Positions 14,001 to 27,600 of a DNA stretch of 64,000 bases are shown here, in pieces (position 1 is the stretch's first letter; every line of letters starts with the position of its first letter). The translations under genes were made by a program, and so were the position numbers. Below the pieces are notes generated by a model. That model did no database searches and was not told where the DNA came from. It saw nothing but the letters and a program-made list of their open reading frames with translations. This DNA comes from Reticulitermes speratus (taxonomy: Eukaryota; Arthropoda; Insecta; Blattodea; Rhinotermitidae). The stretch is from contig JAJKFL010000004.1 in NCBI GenBank assembly GCA_021186555.1, forward strand, positions 7,802,001 to 7,866,000, in the 5' to 3' direction.

Positions 14001-17000
14001 GAAGTTGAGTAAGCCAACAGACTAAGATTTTGTTGAAATGAGTTAAAACGCTTTTGTTAAGAGTCTGTAAGTATTACGAGAGCTGAATAGGATAGTTTGC
14101 TTTTTTACTGCTGCGCTGAGGAAGTAGAACATAGTCTGCTAATGGCAGGGAGCAGGCTGCTAACGTGTAGCCTACCCACCACCCATATGGACTTTTATTT
14201 AAGTAAATAGTGTTGGATTCTCACGGTGGTGTTGGTGCAGAACCAAGTCTCTTGGGATGTAACTGAGCATGATTGGGCGAGTAGTTCTCAGTGTTTCAGA
14301 GGATTGTAGTGCCTTTCCCTTCAGCATCATGTACTCCAAGCCACTTGCACACTAACACAGGATCACATTCTGGAAGAGTTGAATGCTCAAATACAGTGTT
14401 GTTTTTAATTTTTTCTAAGAAAAATTTAAAAAAATGACAGTATGCCTGGTACAACTGCATTTATCAGGGAGGTACAGAAACACAGTAAAAGGCTTGTTCC
14501 CTACTGCTATAATTTTAATTATAGGCATTTAATGGTGATTTTTATTGTAGGCTGATGGATTACCACAGTACAGGCATCAGTCAATTCTGCTGGATCTCAG
14601 CAATCGGGCGTATGTGTTCCAGTACTTACACGTCAATGTGACAGAGACACCAATTATTCCGTATGATGAAAATCGTTATTATATCTATGGCTCAAACAAG
14701 GCATTTGTGTCTATTGTTGGTGATGTTGTTGGACCAATTTTTCCTACCATGCCTGTTAATGCTACTTCTCTTCTTAACTTGCCCATGGTAAGTATAGAGA
14801 CAGGTTAGAACTGTTAGTTATTTTTAACGTAAACTGTGAACTCTTGTAAAGAGGTACATTTGGTGATGGCATATTGTAGGAAAGGTTACAGTTATAATGT
14901 ATAAAATCAGATGCACAACTGATTTGTGTCAATTTAGTCTTATTTCTTGACAGCCATTAAATTAATATTCACAAGCAATCAGTTTTGTTTCTTTACATCT
15001 GTTCAGTGCATCACTATGTCACTGTAAATGTTTTTTATCATGGGCCTGAAGGCACGAAAGACTTACCTCTTGATTGTAGCTTACAACATACATCAGCAAA
15101 GGGATATCAGTTAAATAAAGTTTTAAATTCAGCAATTTTAACCCACTTTGATTTTATTATTAAAAGTCTGAAGTACTCTTTAATTATGTTTTTAATTTTA
15201 ATTAAAAATTTTACTGTCTTTATTACTTACAATGATGTACCGCCTGAAATTTCAGAATTATCCGTTTGGCCGATGTACTGTTTGAGTTTTATGGCCCATG
15301 ATATGTGGCATACTATTCATAAGAGAACCATAATACACAAACAATTTCAAATCTGGCTTAACTTCCTTTAGGACTAGATTTAGGAAGTTAATCCAGATGC
15401 ATGACAAATATCTAGTCACTAGATGCTTTTTGTTATTCCTCATATGAAACAATAAATGCATTGCTTGCCATCTCATGGCTGTCAGTCGAACTGTTTAGTA
15501 GTTACGTCTGTATAATGAGAGTTCTGCGAGTCCATATGAAAGAGTGTTGGGCAAGCTGAATATCAGTTATGGAATTCTGTTACAGAAGACTGAATTCAGG
15601 TGAAGCAACAAAGGAGTACAAACTAAAGAACATAAGAGATGTTAGATGTGTCTTCATTAAGAGATAGCAGGACCACAACTGTGTGTCTTGTGACGAGTGC
15701 ATGTTGCTCCAGGTGTGTGCATGTTGCTCCAGGTGTGTGCATGTGTCCTGCTTACGATGATCTTTGTACAGATTTCTGTAGCGTCTTATCTTGATACACA
15801 GGACAGTGCTGAGCAGACTGTATTCAGCTTTGCTGCAAACATGATGACCACCATGTACATGCGTTTCATCAACCAGCGCAACAGGACGCAAGAGAAACAT
15901 TCCTTTTACCACATGAACATAGGCTACCAGCGCACACTGTCCTTCATGAAGGAGGATGGGTCTTTTAGCCTTTTCAGGAGTGACTGGTATGGTGCCCTTC
16001 CTTATGTATTTTCACTGGGTTATTTGCACAGTTCTCCCTCTCCAACTTGATGGTTATGTTTTTGAAAACCCCTGTGACAGCAGAATCAGCATTTGATGAA
16101 AATTAGGGTCTGCTTGAAATAGGGTCTTAGATTCTCCTCTGTTATAGTTACGCTCATCAAAGACTGTGTTAAGTTACACCTGCACTAAGGTGAATGGCTG
16201 TGTAAGGTTGACAACACCAATTCCCGATCAGTTACTGAAGTTAAAAAACCATGAGCGTGGTTGGTGCTTGGATGGGTAGCGCCAGGGAATACCATGTACC
16301 ATTGGCACCGCTAGGTTAGTGACTCACTACCGGTTTCTAAGCACCTGGGCCAGCCTTTCTGAAACAAGATGACTGTGACTGCTTAAGCAGATAGAGTTGC
16401 ACAAAAGATCAGACACAGACAGTCGAGGTGCCAGGGTAACTGCGGTGCCTGCCCATGAAGTTTAAACATTGTGTTACACCTTCACGAAACATGAGAAATA
16501 CAGTAACGTAAAAGTCGTTCAAGTACAGGAACATGCTGAGCAGTGTAATATGTCAACAACTGTAAAATGTTAACACAGTAAATGTATTATTTTGTTTATG
16601 TTGAAGTGTGAAAGTTGCTGCTGAGGTGGAACATTGATCAGTACACCACAGGGTGCAGAAGAAATGCAGATCGGGCCAGTTTGAAAGTTTATTTCTCTGC
16701 ATAAGTGTATACAGAAATTTTAGTGCTACTGTAGGGAAAACGGTAAATAGAAGGAAAACTGTGTGGTCATCACTTCCACAGCAGGAAGATCATAGTTTGT
16801 GAGGGATTGCTGTGCATGTTATGATCTATGCACTTTGGATTGCTAAGTCAGAAGAGTAACTGCTTTTGACTGGACAACAACTGGAGTCTGGTTTGACATA
16901 TGGACATGGGTTTTTGTCATTCCACTTTCATACCTGGTCTGCAGTCCACTTTACATCATAACTGGGTACCAGCTGTGTTCTACCAGAAGTTATTGACCCT

Positions 17001-18638
17001 CTTAGTGTGGGGTGGCCAATCTGTCGGCCATCAGCAGTCTTGCACTTTATTATATCAGGTCATCTGTTGGCCACCATCTTAAGTGAGTTAAGCTTCCTTC
17101 TTGTCTATGAGCTTGCAGCAGCAATCACATCATTAAATAGCATGGCTCTTCGACTTCCTACATATCTCGATATTTCTCCTTTTCAACAGGTTGTCGATTT
17201 TTAGAATTACGTACCCAATCAGCCTGGCACTCAGAGGGTTAAAGTGGCTAGACCAAAACACTTTCACTGCCTTGTATCAAACAGTGAACTCTAAACTGTA
17301 TGTAAGTTTATCTCATTGTCTTCCTACTTAAGGTATGATGCATAAGCAGAGAAGCAGATCCTAATTCATCTTCACTTTTTAACATTGTTCATGTTACTGT
17401 TCTTCTCAGTTAAGATGGCTGCCTTTTTTTACAGGAACCAGTCAGCCTCCAGTGTGTGGCTGACATCGTTTGTTGCTCAAACGCTTCAGGAAGCCAGTTT
17501 CTATGAGTGGGAAAACTTCATTTACATCGATCCTGAGGTAATGTGAATATTAGTGTCATCTTAACAGCATACTTGCTGTGTATTGACAGTCAAGTTCACT
17601 GTTGGGGAAAATATTGTCCATGGCGATGTTAAAATATTAACCTTTAAATGACCGGGATGGGTATTTAAATTTTAGTTTATGGTTTATGAAAAACACGTGT
17701 ATCATTTGAACAGAAAAAGATAGTTATGAAATAAAAGGCACTTCTTGTAATATAAAGCAGACATTATGCAATATGTCTGAAAAATTCAGTAAATTTCTTT
17801 GTTGCCTAAATATGTAAAATGAATTCCTAGGGTGTTTTTTTTTGTGTATATGCAAACACAGGTCATTTAAAGGGTAATGATGAAACAAAATACATTGCCA
17901 CTTCCTGGTCCAAGTTCTGAAGTGTTTGGTTTGCTTGCAGGTTATATCAAAAGCTGTGTCATGGGTGCTGAAACATCAGTCAATGGATGGAGCTTTCTAT
18001 GAGGTGACATGGTGCCCGGACCGTAAGATGAATAACTCTCTAGTGTGGCCCTATGATCAAATCAGGTTCCGCAACATCTCCCTCACTGCACATGTTCTCA
18101 TCATGTTGGATACAGTCAAAGACTTAACAGGGGTGAGTTGTGTGGCTAAGTTGAAGATTTGAAGTGTATTTCTGTAATAAAAGAAGGTGTCTGTGTGTCT
18201 GGCTAAGGTAGTTGTAATTCGTCAGTAAATAAATACAGGAACCCAACATTTTTGCAGTATTTCTATGATGGCTGCAATGTGCTGTGCAAATGTAATCAAA
18301 ATGAATTCACAGGATGAGGGTCGGGCCACTGGGTTTCTAACCCGTAGATGCCTGGGTTAAAATTAAAGTCAAAAGTAGGTCAAGATGTACCTCATTCAAA
18401 AAGTCTTGTTCTGCCAAATACATTAATATTAAATGACTGGGTTGGTATTTAAATTTTAGCACGTGGTTTATGAAAAACATGTGTATTATTTGAACAGAAA
18501 AAGATAAAATTTGAAATAAATGACATTTTGTAGAAAATAAAAGAGAGATTATGCAGCATTTCTGAAAAGTGTAGTGAATTTCCTTGTTGCCTAAATATAG
18601 TATATAACTTGAACTTCTAGGGGTGTGTGTGTGTGTGT

Positions 18639-18680
<42 letters not shown>

Positions 18681-21600
18681 CCTCCCTCTCTCCCTCTCTC
18701 CCTCTCTCCCTCTCTCTCTCTCCATGCGTTCACGTGTGCAAGTGCTGGTCATTTTAAAGGTTAAAGCATACCAAGACAGGATAATATTTAATGTCAAGGA
18801 CTGGAAGGACGAAACAAAGAATTCATGAAAGATTACTTGGAGTTGAATGTTTCAGTTGGCTTGCTCTAACAGATCTTTCAAAGCATGTTAAAGTAGGCCA
18901 GAGTATAAAATGGAAGGACTGTAAGGGCAAAAACAAGAATTCCAAAAGTAATAGTGTAATTTATGCCTTTTTTGAAATACTTCAGTTCAGCAAATATGAA
19001 GTGATCTGCTTATGTCTGTATATTATGGTGTTCTGCCCAGCCGTGATTTTGACACAGGTGACAGCTCAGTGTTCAGAATTGTGCCGTCTGAAGGATAAAG
19101 ATGTAACTTAATTGTGTTAAGGGAGAAAGGAGGAAATGAGATTGAAGGGGTAAAGGAGAGAAGATAAACAGTTTCAAGTTGAAGATACAAAAGAAGTGGT
19201 TCCCCATTGAATTTCAAGGGATATGTCCACTAATTGTTAAATGTGGTTGTCAAACTTGGCCTGTCACTGAAAGGGAAGTTCATTTAGCATGTCTGGGTCA
19301 AAGGTACTGAGAAGGGGAGTTCAGATGGGCAAAGGTTAAGTAAAGCACTTAAGCAAACCATGTACTGAGGAGCTTTATAATTTGTTGCATTGATGAAAAG
19401 AAGGCCAAGACAGGTAGAATATATAGCACACGTGAGGAAATGAGAAGTGTGTACAAATTTTGGGCAGAAAATGTCAAGGAGTAACTTGTTTAAGGGTGTT
19501 CCAATGTATGGAAATATAATATTAAAGTTTTAAAGACCCAAATTTGCATATACAAACACATATGAAAACGCCCCTCAAAATTAATTTTATGTATTCAGGC
19601 AACAAGAAAATTTACTGCATTTTTAAGACATGCTTCATAATCTCTGTTTTATTTTACACAACATGCCATTTATTTCATAAGTTTATCTTTTTCTGTTCAA
19701 ATAGTACATTTTTCATAAACCATGCGCTAAAATTTAAATACCCACCCCTAGGATAAAGGTTAAATTGATGCTAGGGAAATTTGATATGAAGGATGGACTA
19801 CAGTTTACTGGGTCAGGGTACAATCTAGTGGTTGGAACATTTGCATTCATTAGTAGTAGGAAGTTTCATATCACTTGCGTATGTACATGTTTTCAAAGAA
19901 GATTGTGTGTTGTCATGGAAAAATGTGAACGTTATAAATTGTTAGTGTATTCAATACTCGTGTAACATTACTGGGTTTGCATCACATATTGCAGTGATGC
20001 ATGTGTGTCTGGTCCAGCTGACCTAGCCAACACTAGTGCCCGCAAGATAAAATGTGACCATCAGCACTGTAAAACCAGGGGATTTAAAATCTCGTATTCC
20101 AAGACAATAAACTTTTATTCCAGAGTTAAAAGTATGGCTGTTAACTGTGTAGTGTCAGAGATTACGATCCTTATTCCCATATCAAGAATTGGGGACATTT
20201 CTGTTCTGTAATATTCCTATCATGAACAAACACTCAGACATACGGTTCCAGTGTTTGTAAGTACTTCACAAATTGGAGGTTTGGCCATGATTTTTTCTTA
20301 CTTGACATTTTTATTCTTGTGTTCTGTTCACAGGGCTTAGGGTCACAGGTAGCAACAGCTCAGAGCAGAGCAGTTAGGTGGTTGGAGCGAAACTTGAAAC
20401 TTCTGGATGAACATGGTGAACCATTTGAAGTAGCCATTGTCGCTTATGCTCTAATGCTAAGTAAAGCAACAACAGCTGAAGCTGCATTTGGCATCCTTGC
20501 GAAACACGCGCGACGAGAAGGTAAGTGGCAATTTTGAAGAATATGTGTATGCATCTGTGACAAATCTTCTATCTGAAACATGAATTTGGGTAAGAATGGT
20601 GATGTTCATGATAACTGAGAACCATTTTAACCTGATATGGGAAACATGCTTAGTTATGTGCTGTTAGTGTTTGATTGCTGATTTTTTAAAATGGTGTTAT
20701 TATTTAACATTGCTGTCAGGTGCTAAGATTATGTAGTGTTGATCACAAGTGTGAGTGACTGGGTATTGAGCATTGGTGTCATGATACTGACAGCAGAAAA
20801 GTGATGTACTTAGAGAAAAACTTGTCTTAGTGCCACTTTGTCCACCACAATCCCACATGGACTGTCCTGCAATTGAACCTGGTTCTTCACAGTGAGAGGC
20901 CAGCGACTAACTACCTGAGCTGAGCCATGGCACAGTCTTGAGTGCCAAGTTAGGCCTAAGATACAGGATAATACAGGAGTGAAGAAAATTTTTTAATTAG
21001 CAGCTGTGCAGTGTGTGTTTTTCTCTTTATATTCTATGGGGAATACAAGAAATCAGGGGAACATACCATTTGGGAGGATAGTATTAAAGTGAATCTTTAA
21101 GAAATAGATTGTGCAGGTATAAAGTGGACTGAAGTGACTCAGAATAGGGGTGAATGGTGCTGCTTGTTGGAGAGTATGAGTCGTCTGCTAGTCACTATCC
21201 ACATTTCATATGATTTGTCTATTAAATACATTTGCTAAGTAGCTACAGGAAGTGTCATGTAAATCCAGACGACAGTTTACAAATATCTGAACATTTTTTG
21301 AGTAACAGGTTCCATTGTAGACAGATAACTTGCAGAAGACATGTGGTAACTGTATATCCTTGTAAGACAATTGTGATTTGGGTTCTCGTGTGTCACATAT
21401 CATGAAGGATGACTGAATTTTATGAACTGGTATTTTCATGGGATGTGTGATGGAAAAATAGACATCACACTCATTGTTTTTAATTAGGTTTCAGTTTGGT
21501 GAATATGGGAACTCCCAGAATAACAGATTTCCTATGCCAATCCACAATGTGTCATTAAATGATGTTAAGATTGGTGTGTGTTGTGCTGTCAGTGCAACTA

Positions 21601-24600
21601 CAGCTGCTGGGCCCATTTTTTTTTGACGCCCTAAATTCACACATTTTTTTGAACAGGTATCTGATGATGAGAGGACCAGTACTTTTTTTATAGCAAGAAC
21701 TCGCACTGCGATGAGTTTTATACATTGTTTACATAATGCTTTTAGTGACTGTCATAAACAAGAAATTACAGCCTTTTTGTTTATCAAATCTGGGCCAATG
21801 TGATTTTTACTTGTGTGGCATGTTAAAGGATAAAATGTGTAGTAATAATCCCCACACTGAAGATGATAATAAATGAAAGCATTCAGGATGTAGTGTTTTG
21901 TTTGCTACTAGCAGAATTGGACATGCAGTGAACAGTGGGCTTGTTAAATGTGACATGTGTCTGTTTGTCGAAGGAAACCATGTCAAACCCCTTTAAATAT
22001 GGTGAGTTAAGAAGTAGTATTAACTGCCATATTTTGAATGAACATATGTCGATCCACACCCATTGCAGATTTGAATAACAGCAGTTGCTGCGCTGCCTGC
22101 TGTCACGTGCGACAGTCTAAGTGTAGTGAGATGCGTGATATTGGATTAAAAATGTCTCTGTAGATAACTGTATTAACAAAATTTGTTCACTCGTTTCTTT
22201 CAGGTGGTTTAATGTACTGGGCAAAAGAAGCTGTGCCGCCACCACCTTACAAAATGGAGAATCAAAAACCATTCTCATTGCCAAGGCTTCCATATAAATA
22301 TGACTCGACCAACATACAGGCCACAGCATATGCCCTTATGACTTATGTGTCTCGACAGGAACTGATGATTGACCCCATTGTGAAGTGGCTGAATTCACAG
22401 CGACTCACAGATGGAGGGTGGGCATCCACGCAGGTAATTATTGCTTTTCCTGTGTAGACAGCAACTGTCGAAGGAAGGATCATGTTTCCACAGTTGTGAG
22501 GAAAGTAATGTAAATGTGGTATTTTCTACAGACATTAAACAAAAGCTAACTTTGTCGTAGTAATGCTGATACTAGTTTGTTTGAAGTTTTAGAGTTTTTT
22601 GAACCGTGTTTTATTGAGGCCATCTATTGGTTCTCTTGGTTTGTCTTGTTATGATTTGACTTAATTCTGAAAATGCTCAATCCCTTATTGCCTTCCATAC
22701 AGATTTCTGTCAGAAATTCTGAACACTTCATTCAGTCTTTGGGATACATCAAAGTCTGAAAAGTGTTTGACTGAATAATGACTAAGATTGGAGTTTTGGC
22801 AATGGCTTGTTACAGGATTCTGCAGTCGCCATGAGGGCTCTGATTGAGTACACAGTGAGACAGCGAATTCGTGATGTGTCATCTTTGTCTGTGACTATCG
22901 AAGCAACGTCACTTCAGGGCCATGTTAGGAATCTGTACGTGAATGAGAAGAACCTCGCCCAACTCCAGAAAATAGAGGTATGCATGGAATATTCTGTGTG
23001 GAGCAGTACTTGTCAAAACCACAGGTACTACCATCATGGCTTGTGTTTGTCTTCCCTGACTGTTTGTGACTTCCATCCTCCTCCCTAAAAGTGGGATGAT
23101 TTTGTAAATGAACAAGCTTTGTTGCTATGAAAATTACATCCTGCTTGTATGAATATGATTGACAGTCAGTATCATTCATTGATGTTTCCACAGTGGTGGG
23201 TGACCAGAAATAGGTGCCATTGCAGAATGTAGCCTTTTGTGTTGAGTATGTTTTGAGTGTACTGCCTGTCAGTGCTGTGCCAGTAAGTTTTAAGACACTC
23301 ACTGTCTCTGTTCAGCGTGTAATGTTACAAGTATTTTACAGATTCCTGAGGCTTGGGGCACAGTGAAGGTGCAGGCTAAGGGAGCAGGCTATGCCATCCT
23401 GCAGATGTCGGTGCAGTACAATGTGGACATCCCTAAGTTCCAGACACAGCCACCTGTTCGAGCTTTCTCGCTGTACACAAGAGCCGAATTCCATGGCAGG
23501 AATCAGTCTCACATTACATACCACTGCTGCCAGAGGTAATGCAAACACATTTACTGTGCGCATGAGTAAGGGATGATCTTTCGTTTTGCCTCACTTGCTC
23601 TCAAAATAAGCTACCCCCGTAAGTACCGGAGTCAAACAAATGGAGTACTACAGAAGCATAAGGTAGGGGCAGGTGCACATGTTACAATAGAAGCCAGTCA
23701 AACAACAGATAAAAAGAACAGAGTACTTACATCACAGAACAGCTAATTTACCCATTTTATATACAAGACCTTGAAAGCTCCGTACTGAAACACACAGAAA
23801 ACACAAATACAGTTGAACCCAGTTATAACGACATCAGTTTATACGACACCTCGTCTGTGGTGTCAGATATTCTGTGGTACCAATTAATTCCTCCCCTTAA
23901 ACCATAACATTATACTCCTCAGTTGTAACAACACTCGTTTATAACAACGTTATAACCAAGTTCAGCTGTACTTGCATGATGTGGCCTTTGATATTAATAT
24001 AAAACAATAATTTTTGGTCACAACACCTGGCAAGGACACTGGTAACCTGGTTTTCATAGGTCAATATGTAGTGTTTGAAGTTGTAAGCCGAGACAGAATT
24101 TCGACACCGTACCATATCAGGCTTGCATCACGGAGTGAGGCGTACAGATAAGGCAGGTAATGAACAGGATATCAAAAGAGCTAAGAGAGAGGGGAGAGGG
24201 TAGCAGAGCCAATAACTGAGGGTACAGGTTGATATAATAATGCTTAGTTGAGGTGTCATAGCACGCATTTGGAATTACTGTATATTTTCGAATCTAATCC
24301 GCATCCGAATCTAATCCGCACCCAGTTTTTGGCGACTTCTTAAACGAAAAAAGTTAGTTCGCGATTCTAATCCGCACCTTTCCTTCAACCACCCCTTGCC
24401 CACGGGGCGACTGATTGAATAATATTGGATGTTACCAATGCGTTAAAATCCGACGCTACGCCTGTGGCCGATGAGTCATACCGATAGAGGCGGGGCCTTT
24501 CTCAACAGACGTGCGCAATCTCGTCTGAAGTCAGCTGAGCCTTAGTTGTTGAAACGTGGGAGGTGCTTGTTCCAATTTGTCGTGTACCGTAGTTATGGAA

Positions 24601-27600
24601 GAGGGACACCTGAAATCTAAACAACTTTCATATACAGCAAAGTTCAAACGTGAAGTTATATCAGTGCGCAGAGGAGAATGGAAACCGCAAAGCCGCTGCA
24701 ATTTTTGGAGTTGATGAAAGCAACGTTCGACTATGGCGGAAACACAAGGCAGCGATCAGCGGGTGTGAGGCGTCACGAAGGAAATTCACTGGACCCAATT
24801 ATTATATTATTATAATAATAAATAATAAAATAATAGATTATTGTATTGTATTGTTCTTACGGCACGTACAGCAGCTCAATCATTTTTCCAAAATCCAGCT
24901 CTAGACCGCGAATCTAATCCGCACGCGAATGTAATCCGCATCTGATTTTTTAGCCCTCTAAAACTGTAAAAAGGGTGCGGATTAGATTCGAGAATATACG
25001 GTATTGACTGTTTGGACTTCCACCCATCACTCTGTGTTTAACCCTTCAGTGTCAGCCTCAGTGTACTGTGCGTTTGTGAATGCAGTAAGGGTATAAATTG
25101 ACAGCAGTGTGTCTAGGGCACTGCTTGGAAATTAAAACCAGCAACATTGTAGGGCTAAAATAAAAGTTATAACCCAACAGTCTGGGTCAGGATTGGTCCT
25201 CATCTTCAGGTACAAGAACAAGGGATAGATGTACTCATTACAGTTCAGTTGGATTTACTCTTTTGTCTAAGTATCGGCACTATTCCTGTCCCTGAAACAA
25301 AGTGTTGAAATTTTTACTTTAAACACAGGATGATAGATGAAGACTAGACAGTGAATAATTCCAAAACAGATTGAAGGTGTTGGAGGACAGTAGTCGTAGT
25401 AGAATGTTTTGATGTAGGAAAGAAAAAAATGACAGGAGGATTCAGGACATGTTATGATGTGGATTTGTATAATTGGTGTGCTTTGTGTAATACGTAGGTG
25501 ATTAAATTAAATATAGGATGAGTGGAACACTTAGCATGCATAGACAAAATGAAAAGTTCCTACTAAATTTAATCAGGAAATCAAAACTTAAGGTACCACT
25601 TGGGAGATCTTGACACAGATTAGAATTAATGTTAAAATAGATTGTAGAGAAGTAGGGAGTGGTATGGATTCAGAGGGCTGAGGATGGGGTTGAATGGCGG
25701 GGTTCTGTGAACATGGTAATGAAACATTGGGTTCTCTTAAAGGGAGGAATTTCTTCAGAAGTTGAGTAACAATCATCGTTCAAGGACAACTCACTGCATG
25801 CAGTTGTTTGGTTGCATTGAGGGCTCACATTACTGTCTTTTCAAATTTGTTCATGACTATCAAAACAGTAAATTAGTTCTTGTATACATATTATACAGGA
25901 AAGTATTATGTGTCTTCTGTGTTTTGTGATGGTAAGCAGTTACAGTGGTGTGGTGTCTGTTTTGGAGAAATGTTTGGCGACTATAATTTTCATTGAACCC
26001 TGGCTCTGACAAAATTAACCCTGTTAGAGCCAGTGCCAATGGAAATTGTGCACAGAAATAGAGTGCTTACTAGCACAGTACTGACTGCTGACATTATTGT
26101 ATAGATGTTGGCGTTGCAGGTTATTGTTCTTAGAGTGTTGACTGTGTTTTGAATCTTCCAGGTGGACAAACTTGAATGAGTCTATACGTTCTGGCCTGGC
26201 TGTACTCGATGTTACCATTCCAACTGGTTACATAGTCCAGCAGCAAGATCTTGATGCCTATATTCGGTCAAGAAGGGTACAGAACTTGCAGCGTGCTCGA
26301 TTCCTGGAGGGCAGTGTTCTCTTCTACTTTGACTTTGTGAGTGTACTTTATATCAGTGGTATTCAACCTGGGGTACGCGTACCCCCGGGGGTATGCGAAG
26401 ACATCTTAGGGGGTACGTAAAATTAAAAAAAATATTATTTCATGATAAACACTGAATAATCAGGGCCAGATTTAGGGTTAGCCACTAGAGACTCGGACGT
26501 AAGGACATGCGATTTGGGAGCGCTATTTTCTCTCTCTCTCCCCTTTATGCAATTCTTATCTGGGTGGCTAGTTTCATTTTATCCCACATAGTGCGTTGGA
26601 ACGTGATTGAACACTATTGGGCGGGATTAACGTTTTCCCTAATACTGTTTTTCACTTCTTTTAACCATGCAATGAACATACTTCAAAATATTGTTGGAGC
26701 AATAAACAAACAGATGCACTCCTTCATATTACCTTGTTCTTTGACAATTGCCGCTGCCATTATTTAATAGCTTGATTCTCTTTTTTTCTCGTTTAAAACT
26801 TATTATTTAATACATTATTTTGGATGTAATTTATTTAATTTATTTTAGATGTAGATTATAGACTATGTATAACTTGAATTATGCACCAACAACTTTGGGG
26901 GAACAAAGTTGAAGAGAAATTATATGTGGGGGTACGCGAACAAAAAAGGTTGAATACCACTGCTTTATATAACGTTTGGAGCTATGTGAGGGGGAATTGT
27001 GGGTGTGATAGTAGAGAAGCAAGTTGTAGTTGACACTTAGCATGTGTAATTTTTATTGTAGATTTCATCATGCATTTGGGTAGTATGGTACATTAAACAT
27101 ACCAGAATGGTGGCATTTGAAGTCTGAAAGAAACCCCAGTGGTTAGTTGTATTTGAAGTGGGAAATAAATTTTGAAATTAGTTCTTGCCCATGTTAGTTG
27201 TTTTCATTGGATGCCACATTGTAATGATGCAATGATTTGTTTTCTTTTTTTCTCAGTTGGATAAGGAGGACACATGTGTCAATTTCACAATAGAGCGGTG
27301 GTACCCAGTTGCCAACATGTCTCGGTACCTCCCTATTAGAGTGTATGATTACTATGCACCAGGTAAGGAATCTTGGAAGAATGTTAACTAACCAATAGAC
27401 CAACTCCATGTACGAAGTGCTGCCCAAAAATTCCCGAAATTGGAACATCGTGAGGAAACTGGTTTTAGTATGGACTAGTGGTGCCTGGTAGCGCTGCACA
27501 CATCCTTTGTGAACCAATGTGCAACGTGGCTTCGCGCTGAGTGCATGCATTCTTTGGATCTACGTGTTTTTATAATGTCATGTTTGTGTCGTTTTGCAAT

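Noticed and set aside
18591..18797. Low-complexity ORFs (Arg/Glu or Ser/Leu repeats)
   Set aside because: They are translations of the TC microsatellite.
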